From positions 1 to 64,000 of the forward strand of contig NZ_FOSB01000011.1 in the NCBI RefSeq assembly GCF_900114165.1: a DNA stretch of 64,000 bases, read 5' to 3'. The stretch is from Halobacillus dabanensis. Its GTDB lineage: Bacteria; Bacillota; Bacilli; Bacillales; Halobacillaceae. The notes under the pieces were generated by a model. The model saw only the letters and a program-made list of their open reading frames with translations. It was not told the DNA's origin and searched no databases. The number at the start of each line of letters is the position of its first letter. Positions within the stretch are counted from its first letter, which is position 1. A program made the translations under genes and the position numbers. Below are positions 1 through 7,502 of the stretch, in pieces.

Positions 1-1
1 C

Positions 2-337
2 AACCATCAATGGTCACACCCTGGGGGAGCAGTGGAAATCGGGGAAGCAGTAGAAGATACTGTTAAAAGAGAAGTATTTGAGGAGACAGGTTTACGAGTA
101 CAGAATCTAGAGATATTTAATATTTATTCTGGAGAATCACAACACTACATTTACCCGAATGGTGATGAAGTCTATTTTGTTAACGTTATTTACATAAGTG
201 AAGAATTTGAAGGCACACCAACATTAGATCAAGACGAGACTAAAGATTTGCAGTTTTTTGACCTAGATTCCTTACCTCCAATGACTCCTAATAATCAAAC
301 AATCTTAGAGGACCTAAAGAAGGCGATATTAAGTTAA
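2..337 (+). CDS. Nudix hydrolase, 5'-truncated by the window edge
   Basis: The frame is open from base 2, so the start lies outside the window; 111 residues are visible. The Nudix box is complete: a GG pair preceded by WSHP, then G-x5-E-x7-REVFEETGL, which supplies the metal-binding glutamates. Nudix enzymes hydrolyse nucleoside diphosphates linked to another moiety; the substrate cannot be told here. An internal GTG at 32 is not a credible start because it falls inside the box. It ends 11 bases before a copy of the dispersed repeat. Confidence 0.85.
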   Translation, partial: NHQWSHPGGAVEIGEAVEDTVKREVFEETGLRVQNLEIFNIYSGESQHYIYPNGDEVYFVNVIYISEEFEGTPTLDQDETKDLQFFDLDSLPPMTPNNQTILEDLKKAILS

Positions 338-348
338 TACCTTTATAA

Positions 349-396
349 ATCTCGAAATCGAGTCTTCAAGAAACGGGGGCAATTGCTTAAAAGGCA
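349..396 (+). repeat. Dispersed intergenic repeat, copy 1
   Basis: CTCGAAATCGAG palindrome, then GTCTTCAAGAAACGGGGGC and a weak hairpin region (AATTGC...GGCAA). It lies between the Nudix gene and a small lipoprotein gene. This copy is close to the family consensus. Confidence 0.75.
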
Positions 397-424
397 ACAC
401 GGAGTAAATGGAGGGTGAAAGAAA

Positions 425-679
425 ATGAGGAGATTTAATGTTGTACTCTTGTTGGTCTTGATGTTAGTTGCATGTTCAAATTCCGAAGAAGAGATTACAG
501 GAGAAATTACAAAAATTGAAGCAGGGATGGTTTATATAGATGAATCGCCATTAAAAGTGAAGGACACATCTCAGCTAGAGGTTGTTCAAAATGTGAAAGT
601 TACCTACATTGATAAAACAGCTACGGATGATTGGGACCCTAATGATTTTGAGGTGAAAAATATAGAAATTATGGAGTAA
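425..679 (+). CDS. Small lipoprotein of unknown function
   Basis: 84 residues. A short positive N-terminus (MRRF), a hydrophobic stretch and the lipobox LVAC at residues 14-17 predict cleavage before Cys17 and lipid anchoring on the outer face of the membrane. The mature part is acidic and includes GEITKIEAGMVYIDE, which suggests a small beta-strand domain. A GGAGGGTG ribosome binding site sits before the ATG. No family recognised. A partial repeat copy follows it. Confidence 0.7.
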   Translation: MRRFNVVLLLVLMLVACSNSEEEITGEITKIEAGMVYIDESPLKVKDTSQLEVVQNVKVTYIDKTATDDWDPNDFEVKNIEIME

Positions 680-689
680 TTAAAATCTC

Positions 690-750
690 CTTCTTCAAGA
701 AACGGATGCGTTATTTAAAGATCAATTCGAAGATATCTTGATTTAATGTA
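690..750 (+). repeat. Dispersed intergenic repeat, partial copy 2
   Basis: CTTCTTCAAGAAACGGATGCG followed by TTATTTAAAGA and a later ATATCTTGATTT. It joins the TCTTCAAGAAACGG part to a GcGTTAnTTnAAGA part that also occurs near 15340, 17431, 22901 and 24357, so the family is mosaic. The rest of the 680-884 gap shows no gene. Confidence 0.5.
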
Positions 751-884
751 TATACTGATTGGAGTCGGTCTGGTTTTCTTTAAATATTTACAATAGCTGT
801 ATCCTCAATTTTCCGAAAATAATACGAGAGGATACAACGAATAGGAAGTATAATATATAGGTTCAATTACGTTTGTTTACATAA

Positions 885-950
885 GGCATAAAAAATTGCA
901 CCCCTCTAAGTAAAGCAGATGATTTATTTCATCTGTCTACTTAAAAGGGA
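885..950 (-). terminator. Putative terminator downstream of csbD-like gene
   Basis: Read on the minus strand, an imperfect stem (TAAGTA..CAGATGA with TCATCTG..TACTTA, closed by CCCCT/AGGGG) is followed about 7 bases later by a T6 run. It lies just past the stop of the minus-strand CsbD gene. Confidence 0.55.
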
Positions 951-974
951 GCATATCATTTTTGGGACAGCCCC

Positions 975-1175
975 TTACCAATGCTGCTTTTTTTCCTCGT
1001 CCTGCTTCTTGGCGTCGCCGGCTTTGTTCTGTACTTCGCCTTTGATTTTATCTTTCTTGGCGTCGTTCTGCATTTTCGGATCGTCCTTAGCATTGCCTGC
1101 CTGATCCTTTACTTCGCCCTTTACTTTATTAACAGCGCCCTTTACTTTATCGCTGAAACCTTTTTTATCTGCCAT
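975..1175 (-). CDS. CsbD-family stress protein
   Basis: 66 residues, very hydrophilic, with two repeats of the CsbD pattern: KVKGEVKDQAGNAK at about residues 17-30 and KIKGEVQNKAGDAKK at about 43-57. CsbD proteins are small, probably disordered general-stress proteins; the biochemical role is unknown. AAAGGAGG lies 8 bases before the ATG. A SigB-like promoter lies about 40 bases upstream, which fits the known SigB dependence of csbD in Bacillus. The opposite-strand frames over this gene are shadows. Confidence 0.85.
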   Translation of the reverse strand: MADKKGFSDKVKGAVNKVKGEVKDQAGNAKDDPKMQNDAKKDKIKGEVQNKAGDAKKQDEEKKQHW

Positions 1176-1212
1176 AAATAAATACCTCCTTTGTTAGGTT
1201 TGTACTGGGGAT

Positions 1213-1238
1213 ATTCCCGGTGACACCTGGGATAAAAC
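1213..1238 (-). promoter_or_regulatory. SigB-type promoter of the CsbD gene
   Basis: On the minus strand GTTTTA, a 14-base spacer, then GGGAAT, close to the SigB consensus GTTTAA-N12-15-GGGTAT. The distance to the CsbD start is about 40 bases. Called by motif only. Confidence 0.6.
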
Positions 1239-1334
1239 AAATGATTCCACAAAAATACTTTCGCCATCGTTAAACTAGCATCTTTATTCTGATGTTGCAG
1301 TTTTGAAAACAAATGTTGGTCATGGATTTAAATA

Positions 1335-1550
1335 GTGGAAATCATTGACGATATCATTCAAACGATAGCTTTGCGGGTCAGTAAGTTTGAAGCATCCGAT
1401 GTCAGCTTCTTGTTATGGGGGTTACTGAATTTCAAAAACGCAAACCAATCGCTTTCACATCATTCCTTGTATCTGGATTTAGTTTTTTCGTTAGTATTTA
1501 TACTTTATAAAGCAATTAAGCGAAAAAATAGAGTAAGAATTTCAATATAA
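1335..1550 (+). CDS. Hypothetical small membrane-associated protein
   Basis: 71 residues from a GTG start with no good ribosome binding site. An N-terminal amphipathic part (MEIIDDIIQTIALRVSKFE) is followed by one likely membrane segment (LDLVFSLVFILYKAI, about 47-61) and a basic tail. A copy of the dispersed repeat follows the stop, as for many small genes here, which favours a real gene. The start codon is uncertain. Confidence 0.4.
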   Translation: MEIIDDIIQTIALRVSKFEASDVSFLLWGLLNFKNANQSLSHHSLYLDLVFSLVFILYKAIKRKNRVRISI

Positions 1551-1558
1551 ATATCACT

Positions 1559-1624
1559 GATTGTCTCGAAATCAAGTCTTATAAAAACGGGGGCGATTGT
1601 TCAATAAGAGCAATCGCTTCCTTA
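1559..1624 (+). repeat. Dispersed intergenic repeat, copy 3, with terminator-like hairpin
   Basis: CTCGAAATCAAG, GTCTTATAAAAACGGGGGC, then a hairpin whose arms GCGATTGTTC and GAGCAATCGC (1593-1617) pair with one G-U wobble and are followed by TTCCTT. Good consensus copy. Confidence 0.8.
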
Positions 1625-1819
1625 CAAGCATTACGTATAAAAAATTATACGCAAATATAAAATAAAGGTGTTTTGTATATTTTTTTATATGATACAATAA
1701 AAAAGTCAATTCGAATTTATATGCGACTCCTACTAATTAAACAGAATAAATACTTATACGATCAAGAAAGTAAGATATATCTTTTGTCGAAAACTATAAT
1801 CGGGCTGAGAGGTAGAGAG

Positions 1820-2479
1820 ATGGAAGAGAAAAAGCAAATATTAGAGAGATACATTCCCTTAGCAAAATCAACGGCTAAAATGTTTGGACATCATTGTGAA
1901 ATTGTTATTCACGATTTAACAAACCCCCAAGCATCTGTCATATCCACAATAAATAGTCATGTAACGGGTAGAGAAGTTGGTCAATCCTTTGATCATCTCG
2001 TGACAACGGTATTACAATCGAAAGACTTTAAAGAAGATTATCTGGCCGGTTATACATTTGTTACTGAAGATAAACGCACGATTCGCTCTTCAACAACGTT
2101 AATTCGCGATTTTAACCAGAAAGTGATCGGTGCTTTCTGTATTAATTTCGATGTGGAAGCATTACTTCAAATGCAACAGTTCATGAACACATTTCTTCCA
2201 ACACCAGTTCTAGTAGAAGAGAAAGAAGAAAAAGAAGAAAAACCAAGTCCTGAGATTAAAAATGTAGAGGAGATCGTTGATGGTTTAATTAATCAAATCA
2301 TACAAAACAGTGCTCATCCAGCTATGAAACGCCATGAAAAGGTAGAATTGATTCGTTTCATGGATAAAAAAGGGATTTTTTCAATGAAGGGATCTATCGA
2401 TAAGGTTGCAGATTCATTAGGCATATCAAAGGTCACTGTTTATAGCTATTTAGATGAAATAAAAAATAAATCAAGGTAA
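1820..2479 (+). CDS. YheO/DauR-like PAS-HTH transcriptional regulator
   Basis: 219 residues from the ATG at 1820, chosen because GAGAGGTAGAGAG precedes it; the open frame extends 49 codons further but with no ribosome binding site. The N-terminal PAS-like sensor domain (about 1-125) contains GHHCEIVIHDLTNP and GAFCINFD. A charged linker rich in E and K follows, then a C-terminal helix-turn-helix (MKGSIDKVADSLGISKVTVYSYLDEI, at the end). Members such as DauR control amino-acid catabolism. It starts 10 bases before a RidA gene and probably regulates the cluster behind it. Confidence 0.8.
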   Translation: MEEKKQILERYIPLAKSTAKMFGHHCEIVIHDLTNPQASVISTINSHVTGREVGQSFDHLVTTVLQSKDFKEDYLAGYTFVTEDKRTIRSSTTLIRDFNQKVIGAFCINFDVEALLQMQQFMNTFLPTPVLVEEKEEKEEKPSPEIKNVEEIVDGLINQIIQNSAHPAMKRHEKVELIRFMDKKGIFSMKGSIDKVADSLGISKVTVYSYLDEIKNKSR

Positions 2480-2489
2480 GGAGAAAACA

Positions 2490-2864
2490 ATGAAAAGTAT
2501 TTTTGAAGTAGAAAACTTAAAATCTAATGGTCATTACGCACTTGCGACTGTTCATGATGATATCGTCTATGTTTCCGGACAATTTTCTATTGATCCAGAA
2601 ACTCGTGAAAGGAAATATGGTTCCGTTGAAGAGGAAACAATCCAGGCACTTAATAATATAGAAATGATTGTAGAAGCAGCTGGAAGCAAAAAAGAGCAAA
2701 TATTGCGTATGACATTATACATTCCTGATGTAGAACTATGGGATAGGGTAGATGCTGTTTATAAAGAATTTTTCGGAGAATATAAACCGGCTCGTACAGT
2801 GGTACCTACAAATAAATTACATTTTGGATTTAAAATAGAAGTTGATGCCATCGCGTATATATAA
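2490..2864 (+). CDS. RidA-family reactive intermediate deaminase
   Basis: 124 residues, the usual RidA length. The signature PARTVVPTNKLHFGFKIEVDAIA near the C-terminus includes the conserved arginine that binds the imine/enamine acid and the conserved glutamate. RidA proteins hydrolyse 2-aminoacrylate and related enamines released by PLP enzymes to keto acids plus ammonia. AAGGAG precedes the ATG. Placed between the regulator and a PLP-dependent lyase, it probably handles that enzyme's unstable product. Confidence 0.85.
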   Translation: MKSIFEVENLKSNGHYALATVHDDIVYVSGQFSIDPETRERKYGSVEEETIQALNNIEMIVEAAGSKKEQILRMTLYIPDVELWDRVDAVYKEFFGEYKPARTVVPTNKLHFGFKIEVDAIAYI

Positions 2865-2930
2865 ATTTTTTTGAAACTGGTATATAAAAAATTCTATTAT
2901 ATATAAAAATATCTAAAGGATGGATGAAGG

Positions 2931-4034
2931 ATGGAACAATATATTTGTAATGATTGTGGAAAAAAGCATGCTATTACGCCCTTTATATGGAAATGTACGT
3001 GTGGCAGTTTATTAAATTTGGAAAAAGATACTCCTACAATAAATGTGGAATCATGGAATCGCTATCCGAACTCATTATGGCGTTATTTAGAAACCATGCC
3101 ATTCCAAAAGGATTCAAATAATTGGAAGTCTATAACAATGGGAGAAGGTCAAACCCCTTTAATTGTTCTAGATTCTCTTGAACCAAATACTTATGTAAAA
3201 GTTGATTATATGATGCCTACTTTATCCTTTAAAGACAGAGGAGCTGCAGTTTTAATGACGAAGGCAAAAGAACTGGGGGTCAAAAAAGTTATTGCGGATA
3301 GTAGCGGGAATGCTGGAACTGCCATTGCTGCCTACGCTGCACGTTGTAATATTGCTTGCGACATTTATCTAAGAGATGAAACGTCCCCCAAGAAAATTGC
3401 ACAAGTGAAATCTCATGGTGCAACGATTAAACAAATTCAGGGGACTCGGGAAGATATTGCAGCAGCTGCCCAACAAGCGGTAAAAGAAGAAAAAGCCTTT
3501 TACGCAAGTCATGTATATAATCCTTACTTTTATGAAGGAACTAAAACGTATGCTTACGAAATTTTCGAGCAATTGAATGGTACACCCGATACCTTAATTA
3601 TTCCTGTTGGTAACGGTACGCTTTTACTAGGTGCCTACTATGGGTTTAAAGAGTTGCTTGCCAATGGCTTAATCGAAAAAATGCCGAAAATTATTGCCAT
3701 ACAAGCAGTTAACTGTTCCCCGCTAGTAGAGGCTTTCAACAATGGGGATTTATCAGCCCAGCCTGTTATGAATAAAGGCACTTTAGCAGAAGGGATAGCT
3801 ATAGCAACACCGGCGCGTTCCTCGCAAATTTTAGAAGCTGTACGCGAAACTAATGGTGAGTTTATAACGATTGAAGAAGATGAAATTCTGAGTGCCCGTG
3901 CGAAACTTAGTGATAAAGGTTTTTATGTTGAAGTGACAACAGCCGCAAACTATGCTGGCTATTTAAAATATAAGAAAGAACCAGAAGAAAAAATAATCGT
4001 ACCTCTTTGTGGCGCAGGAATTAAATCAAATTGA
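2931..4034 (+). CDS. Threonine-synthase-like fold-type II PLP enzyme
   Basis: 367 residues. The N-terminus has a rubredoxin-like zinc-binding segment (CNDC at 5-8, CTC at about 23-25) as in long threonine synthases. The PLP lysine is in LSFKDRGA, and the phosphate-binding loop is SSGNAGTA. The cofactor pyridine site is near the C-terminal PLCGAG. Such proteins are threonine synthases, or amino-acid ammonia-lyases/dehydratases of the same fold. Linked to RidA, a DauR-type regulator and an asparaginase, and with no hom or thrB nearby, a catabolic lyase is more likely than threonine biosynthesis. That is inference. Confidence 0.7.
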   Translation: MEQYICNDCGKKHAITPFIWKCTCGSLLNLEKDTPTINVESWNRYPNSLWRYLETMPFQKDSNNWKSITMGEGQTPLIVLDSLEPNTYVKVDYMMPTLSFKDRGAAVLMTKAKELGVKKVIADSSGNAGTAIAAYAARCNIACDIYLRDETSPKKIAQVKSHGATIKQIQGTREDIAAAAQQAVKEEKAFYASHVYNPYFYEGTKTYAYEIFEQLNGTPDTLIIPVGNGTLLLGAYYGFKELLANGLIEKMPKIIAIQAVNCSPLVEAFNNGDLSAQPVMNKGTLAEGIAIATPARSSQILEAVRETNGEFITIEEDEILSARAKLSDKGFYVEVTTAANYAGYLKYKKEPEEKIIVPLCGAGIKSN

Positions 4035-4040
4035 TCGCTC

Positions 4041-4078
4041 TTATCCTAGGTCCATGTATTTGCATGGACCTAGGATAA
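4041..4078 (+). terminator. Perfect 16-bp hairpin between the PLP enzyme and asparaginase genes
   Basis: TTATCCTAGGTCCATG (4041-4056) and CATGGACCTAGGATAA (4063-4078) are exact inverse complements around a 6-base loop. There is no T tract, so it may be an RNA-processing or stability hairpin rather than a terminator. Flanking CTC/GAG could extend it past an A bulge. Confidence 0.45.
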
Positions 4079-4112
4079 AAGAGCAGCTAGATGTATGAAG
4101 GGTGTAGAGTGG

Positions 4113-5105
4113 ATGACGATGAAAAGTAAGCCAACCATTAAAATAATTGCAACTGGTGGAACGATTGTGGGAGCTGGATCTTCAAATATAACCACCACTG
4201 GATATAAACCTGGTGCCGTAACTATTGAAGAATTATTAGAGGGAACACCGAACTTAAACGACTTTTCCAATATAGAAGTAGAACAGTTGTTTAATATTGA
4301 ATATGACAACGGAACATTTATTGAGGCTGAGTAAATATATAAATGAACAATGTCAGATGAAGAAGTAGATGGGATTGTAATCACACATGGAACAGACACA
4401 CTGGAAGAAACAGCTTATTTTTTACATTTTGTGATTAAAAGTCATAAACCAGTCGTAATTGTCGGGGCAGTCAGACCGGCAACAGCAATTAGTGCCGACG
4501 GTCCGTTAAATCTATATAATGGGGTGAAAGTGGCTTGTGAATGCCAGTCACATGGCAAAGGTGTACTGGTTGTGCTAAATGATAGAGTTGGTTCTGTACG
4601 GTACATAGGGAAAATGAATACTACAACGGTCGATTCGTTTAAAGCTCTTGAACAGGGTTATATAGGTGCGATTGTAGGAGGGGAAGTACACTTCTTTTAT
4701 AAAGATATTACCAGGCTTCATACAGTGGATTCGATTTTCGATGTAGAATCAATTGTCGAATTGCCTAAAGTTCCAATTATATATTCTCATCTAGGGGACG
4801 ATCGACATTTATATGACGCAGCCGTTCAGGTAGGTTCTAAAGGTATTATTGTGGCTACTGCTGGGGGTTATACCATATCTAAACAAGCAGAGCAGGGAAT
4901 TCAAGATGCTTTGAAAAAAGGTGTTGTAATCATCAGGTCCTCACGATTAAGTACGGGAATTGTTAGCCGAACAAGTATGGATAATCAACAACATTATATT
5001 GCAGCTGACCCGTTGAACCCTCAGAAAGCCCGAATTCTTCTTATGCTTGCATTAACTGTTACTAATGATAAAGATGAAATACAACATTTTTTTCGTACTT
5101 ATTAA
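4113..5105 (+). pseudogene. L-asparaginase (AnsZ-like), frameshifted
   Basis: N-terminal half: IIATGGTIVGAGSS, with the first catalytic threonine motif TGGTI. C-terminal half from 4350: DGIVITHGTDTLEETAYFL, with the second catalytic TDTLEET motif, then HG, GAVRP and SSRLSTGIV. The two parts are in the same frame but separated by TAA (4332) and TGA (4344). The bases between read LSKYINEQ in another frame, which is the sequence expected there. So two compensating length changes seem to have occurred, one near 4327 and one base lost near 4351. There is no signal peptide. Start taken at 4113, after AAGGGTG. Real decay or sequencing error. Confidence 0.8.
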
Positions 5106-5123
5106 GGACTAATGATAATTTGG

Positions 5124-5188
5124 ATATCTCGATCCCGAGTATTCATGAAACGGGGGCGTTTCTCTAATATAGAGAAGCGCTTTTTTGG
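5124..5188 (+). repeat. Dispersed repeat copy 4 forming a terminator
   Basis: CTCGATCCCGAG, then TATTCATGAAACGGGGGCG. The hairpin arms GCGTTTCTCT (5156-5165) and AGAGAAGCGC (5171-5180) pair with one wobble and are followed by TTTTTT. This copy is a convincing intrinsic terminator for the asparaginase transcript. Confidence 0.8.
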
Positions 5189-5358
5189 TCGTTACCCTTA
5201 AACTCATTTGATAAGCTAATATTACTAGAAATTTTTTACTGAATAGGGACCTCAATAATTCGATAGCTTGAGTATATGGAATATTTCATGTCCTAAAGGA
5301 TCGCCAAATGCGGTGATTGATGGATAGGTTGACTATAAAAGAGGAGGGGTGACTACTT

Positions 5359-5891
5359 ATGAAAAATGCAATACAAAATACCAATCACTTACTGTTACTA
5401 ATATTTGTTTTTATACTTACAGGGTGTAGCAACGAATCACCGGAAGAGGCCATAAAGAATAGTTGGTCTAGTGAAATAAAAGTAAATGATATAATTTCTA
5501 GACAAAAAACAGAGGATAGAAGAGTAGTTCTTTTTACTGCCCAAGGAACAGACGAGGGTGACAAATTTGAAAAAGTGGGGTTCGCATTACTAAAGCGTCA
5601 GGGTGATAAAGATTGGGATTTAATTGTTTCTGATATTACCGCCATCACTGATGACTCATATAGTGTAAGACACAGCGTATTACATTATGAAACAGATAAT
5701 GGAAATGTAACATAGCGTTCGGATACTTAAAAAATGAAAATATTACTACTGTAAAAGAAGATGTGAACGACCAGATAAAAGAAATAGAAATAATAAACAC
5801 TAAATCAGGTCGATATTTCTATCAAGTGAATGCATGGGGTCCAATAAAATTTTTAAATGATAATGGGAGATATAAAAAGTTCGGTGGATAA
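5359..5891 (+). pseudogene. Lipoprotein of unknown family, frameshifted
   Basis: GAGGAGGGGTG precedes the ATG. Residues 1-24 are a lipoprotein signal ending in LTGC. The frame closes at TAG 5713, but translation resumes at 5715 in another frame with AFGYLKNENITTVKEDVN and runs about 58 codons to TAA 5889. The second part keeps the codon character and acidic/lysine mix of the first. Together they give about 176 residues. Either a one- or two-base indel near 5713 broke the gene or the assembly has an error. Confidence 0.65.
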
Positions 5892-5906
5892 AGGGACGTT
5901 AGAAGG

Positions 5907-5950
5907 AGAGCCTGCTTTTGATTGTGATCGACTCAAAACAGGCTCTCTTT
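5907..5950 (+). terminator. Intrinsic terminator
   Basis: GAGAGCCTG-C-TTTTGA pairs with TCAAAACAGGCTCTC with a single bulged C, then TTTGTTTT. It closes the frameshifted lipoprotein gene. Confidence 0.7.
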
Positions 5951-5982
5951 GTTTTGGAATTAGAAAGAGCAGATTTTAAAAG

Positions 5983-6020
5983 AGCCTAATTTCTCGATTA
6001 ATATACCGAGAAATTAGGCT
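5983..6020. terminator. Perfect 14-bp hairpin between convergent transcripts
   Basis: AGCCTAATTTCTCG and CGAGAAATTAGGCT, 10-base loop. It lies between the + strand lipoprotein and minus-strand genes; the T run is poor. Confidence 0.45.
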
Positions 6021-6061
6021 TAAACAATCGCTCCCTATTCTTGAACAAGTCCAGGTTGAAA

Positions 6062-6262
6062 TTAATTAATGGGTTCTTCTATCTCTCTAACTATCATCCA
6101 TTTCCCATCAAGAAGTTGCCAATTTTCAATAGTGAATAACCTCGCTAATAATTCTGCATCTATTAAAATCAACTGTTCATAAAACACCACAGCGCAACGG
6201 TTGGGCTTCAACAGAGAAATCTGTTAATAGTTCATCTTTTACGGTGCTGTTATACGATCTCT
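6062..6262 (-). pseudogene. Short gene remnant, unknown family
   Basis: On the minus strand one frame reads ERSYNSTVKDELLTDFSVEA and, after a shift near 6205, another reads NRCAVVFYEQLILIDAELL on to WQLLDGKWMIVREIEEPIN and a stop. Neither frame is open alone. The WxLLDGKWMIVRE ending suggests a small SnoaL/NTF2-like domain, but this is only an impression. It probably represents a decayed gene downstream of proline dehydrogenase. Confidence 0.45.
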
Positions 6263-6277
6263 CCTTTGAATAATAGA

Positions 6278-7195
6278 TTAATGTTTGAACATACCTTTTA
6301 ACACAAAGCTGATATTTTCGGGCCGTTCCGCCAGTCTTCTCATAAAATAGCCGTACCAGTCGTCCCCGTAAGGAACATAGACCCTCATTTTATAGCCTTC
6401 CTTTGCAAGTTCTAGCTGCGTTTGTGTTCGCATTCCGTATAACATTTGGAATTCGAACTGGTTGCTCGGAATCTTGTATTCCTTCACAATTTGCTTTGTG
6501 TAATTGATCATCACGTCATCATGGCTGGCGACCGCTGTGTAGTTTCCGTTTAATAAATGCGTTTTTATCAAACGTTTGAGGTTCTCATCGACATCGTCTT
6601 TCTCCTTGTAAGCAACCTTTGATGATTCCTTATAGGCACCTTTTACTAAGCGCAAATTTGGATGATGTTTGTTTAAATCTCGGACATCATCCTCCGAACG
6701 GTACAAGTACGATTGGATGACTGTACCAAGGTTGTCGAAGTTAGCTCTTAATTCTTCAAAAATATCGAGTGTCGCCTGACAACGAGAAGTATCCTCCATA
6801 TCAATTGTGATAAAAATATCATAATGTCGGGCGGCTTCCATAATTTGAGTCAAATTGTCCGTGATAAGATCATGATCGATGTCTAATCCGAGGGAGGTTA
6901 GCTTCAAAGATATTTGTGAGTCAAGGCCCTCATGGTTGATACGCTTGATTGTTTGAACGCACTCTTGTGTTCTCTCTTTTGAAATTTCAGCTGAACTCAC
7001 AAATTCGCCCAGATGGTCAACAGTCACACTTAACCCCTGCTTATTAAGCTGTCTGATTAGTGGAACGGCCTTAGCGAAAGTCTCTCCTCCTACAACTTTG
7101 TTTGCACCAAATTGTAGCCCCCATTTTTTTGCTGCTTGATTCAACACGTTACTTTTCGCCAGATAGGAAAACAAATTCTTCGTCATTGCTTCCAA
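6278..7195 (-). CDS. Proline dehydrogenase (PutB/FadM type)
   Basis: 305 residues from a TTG start at 7195, chosen because AAAGGAGG lies 8 bases upstream; an ATG at 7186 is the alternative. A monofunctional FAD-dependent TIM-barrel enzyme that oxidises L-proline to pyrroline-5-carboxylate and feeds electrons to the membrane. Family signatures visible: DHLGE near the start, SLKLTSLGLDID, IDMEDTS, LVKGAYKE, ASHDD, and the C-terminal FQMLYGMR and YVPYGDDWYGYFMRRLAERPEN, which contribute substrate and FAD contacts. No pyrroline-5-carboxylate dehydrogenase is next to it. The creatinase-fold hydrolase and symporter upstream on the same strand may supply proline-like substrates. Confidence 0.9.
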   Translation of the reverse strand: MEAMTKNLFSYLAKSNVLNQAAKKWGLQFGANKVVGGETFAKAVPLIRQLNKQGLSVTVDHLGEFVSSAEISKERTQECVQTIKRINHEGLDSQISLKLTSLGLDIDHDLITDNLTQIMEAARHYDIFITIDMEDTSRCQATLDIFEELRANFDNLGTVIQSYLYRSEDDVRDLNKHHPNLRLVKGAYKESSKVAYKEKDDVDENLKRLIKTHLLNGNYTAVASHDDVMINYTKQIVKEYKIPSNQFEFQMLYGMRTQTQLELAKEGYKMRVYVPYGDDWYGYFMRRLAERPENISFVLKGMFKH

Positions 7196-7502
7196 AGGGA
7201 CTGCCTCCTTTACAAAGGTCTTTTTACAAACGAGGGTCAAATGTATGAAAACTATGAATTTTTTATGTGCCTATTAGACCTTAACAAGATCTGAAATCTC
7301 GTTATGGATATTGTCTCGCGGCTTCACTCAAACTAAAGAGCGAACCTAACACAGCATGTTCGAATATATTATAGCCTTTTACAATTATAAGTGAATTTAT
7401 TTGAATGCTGGTATATGTGTCCCACTGTGGATAAATCCTCATCATATGTGACATAACACCATATCACTATATTTACCGCACCAAAATTCCTAAATCTTTG
7501 TT

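Noticed and set aside
919-1181. Two + strand frames over the CsbD gene
   Set aside because: They are antisense shadows of a clear CsbD gene with a ribosome binding site and SigB-like promoter; no start site of their own.
1673-1819. N-terminal extension of the DauR-like regulator
   Set aside because: Starts at TTG without a ribosome binding site and has unlikely sequence (YIFLYDTIKKSIRIYMRLL); the ATG at 1820 has a good site and matches family length.
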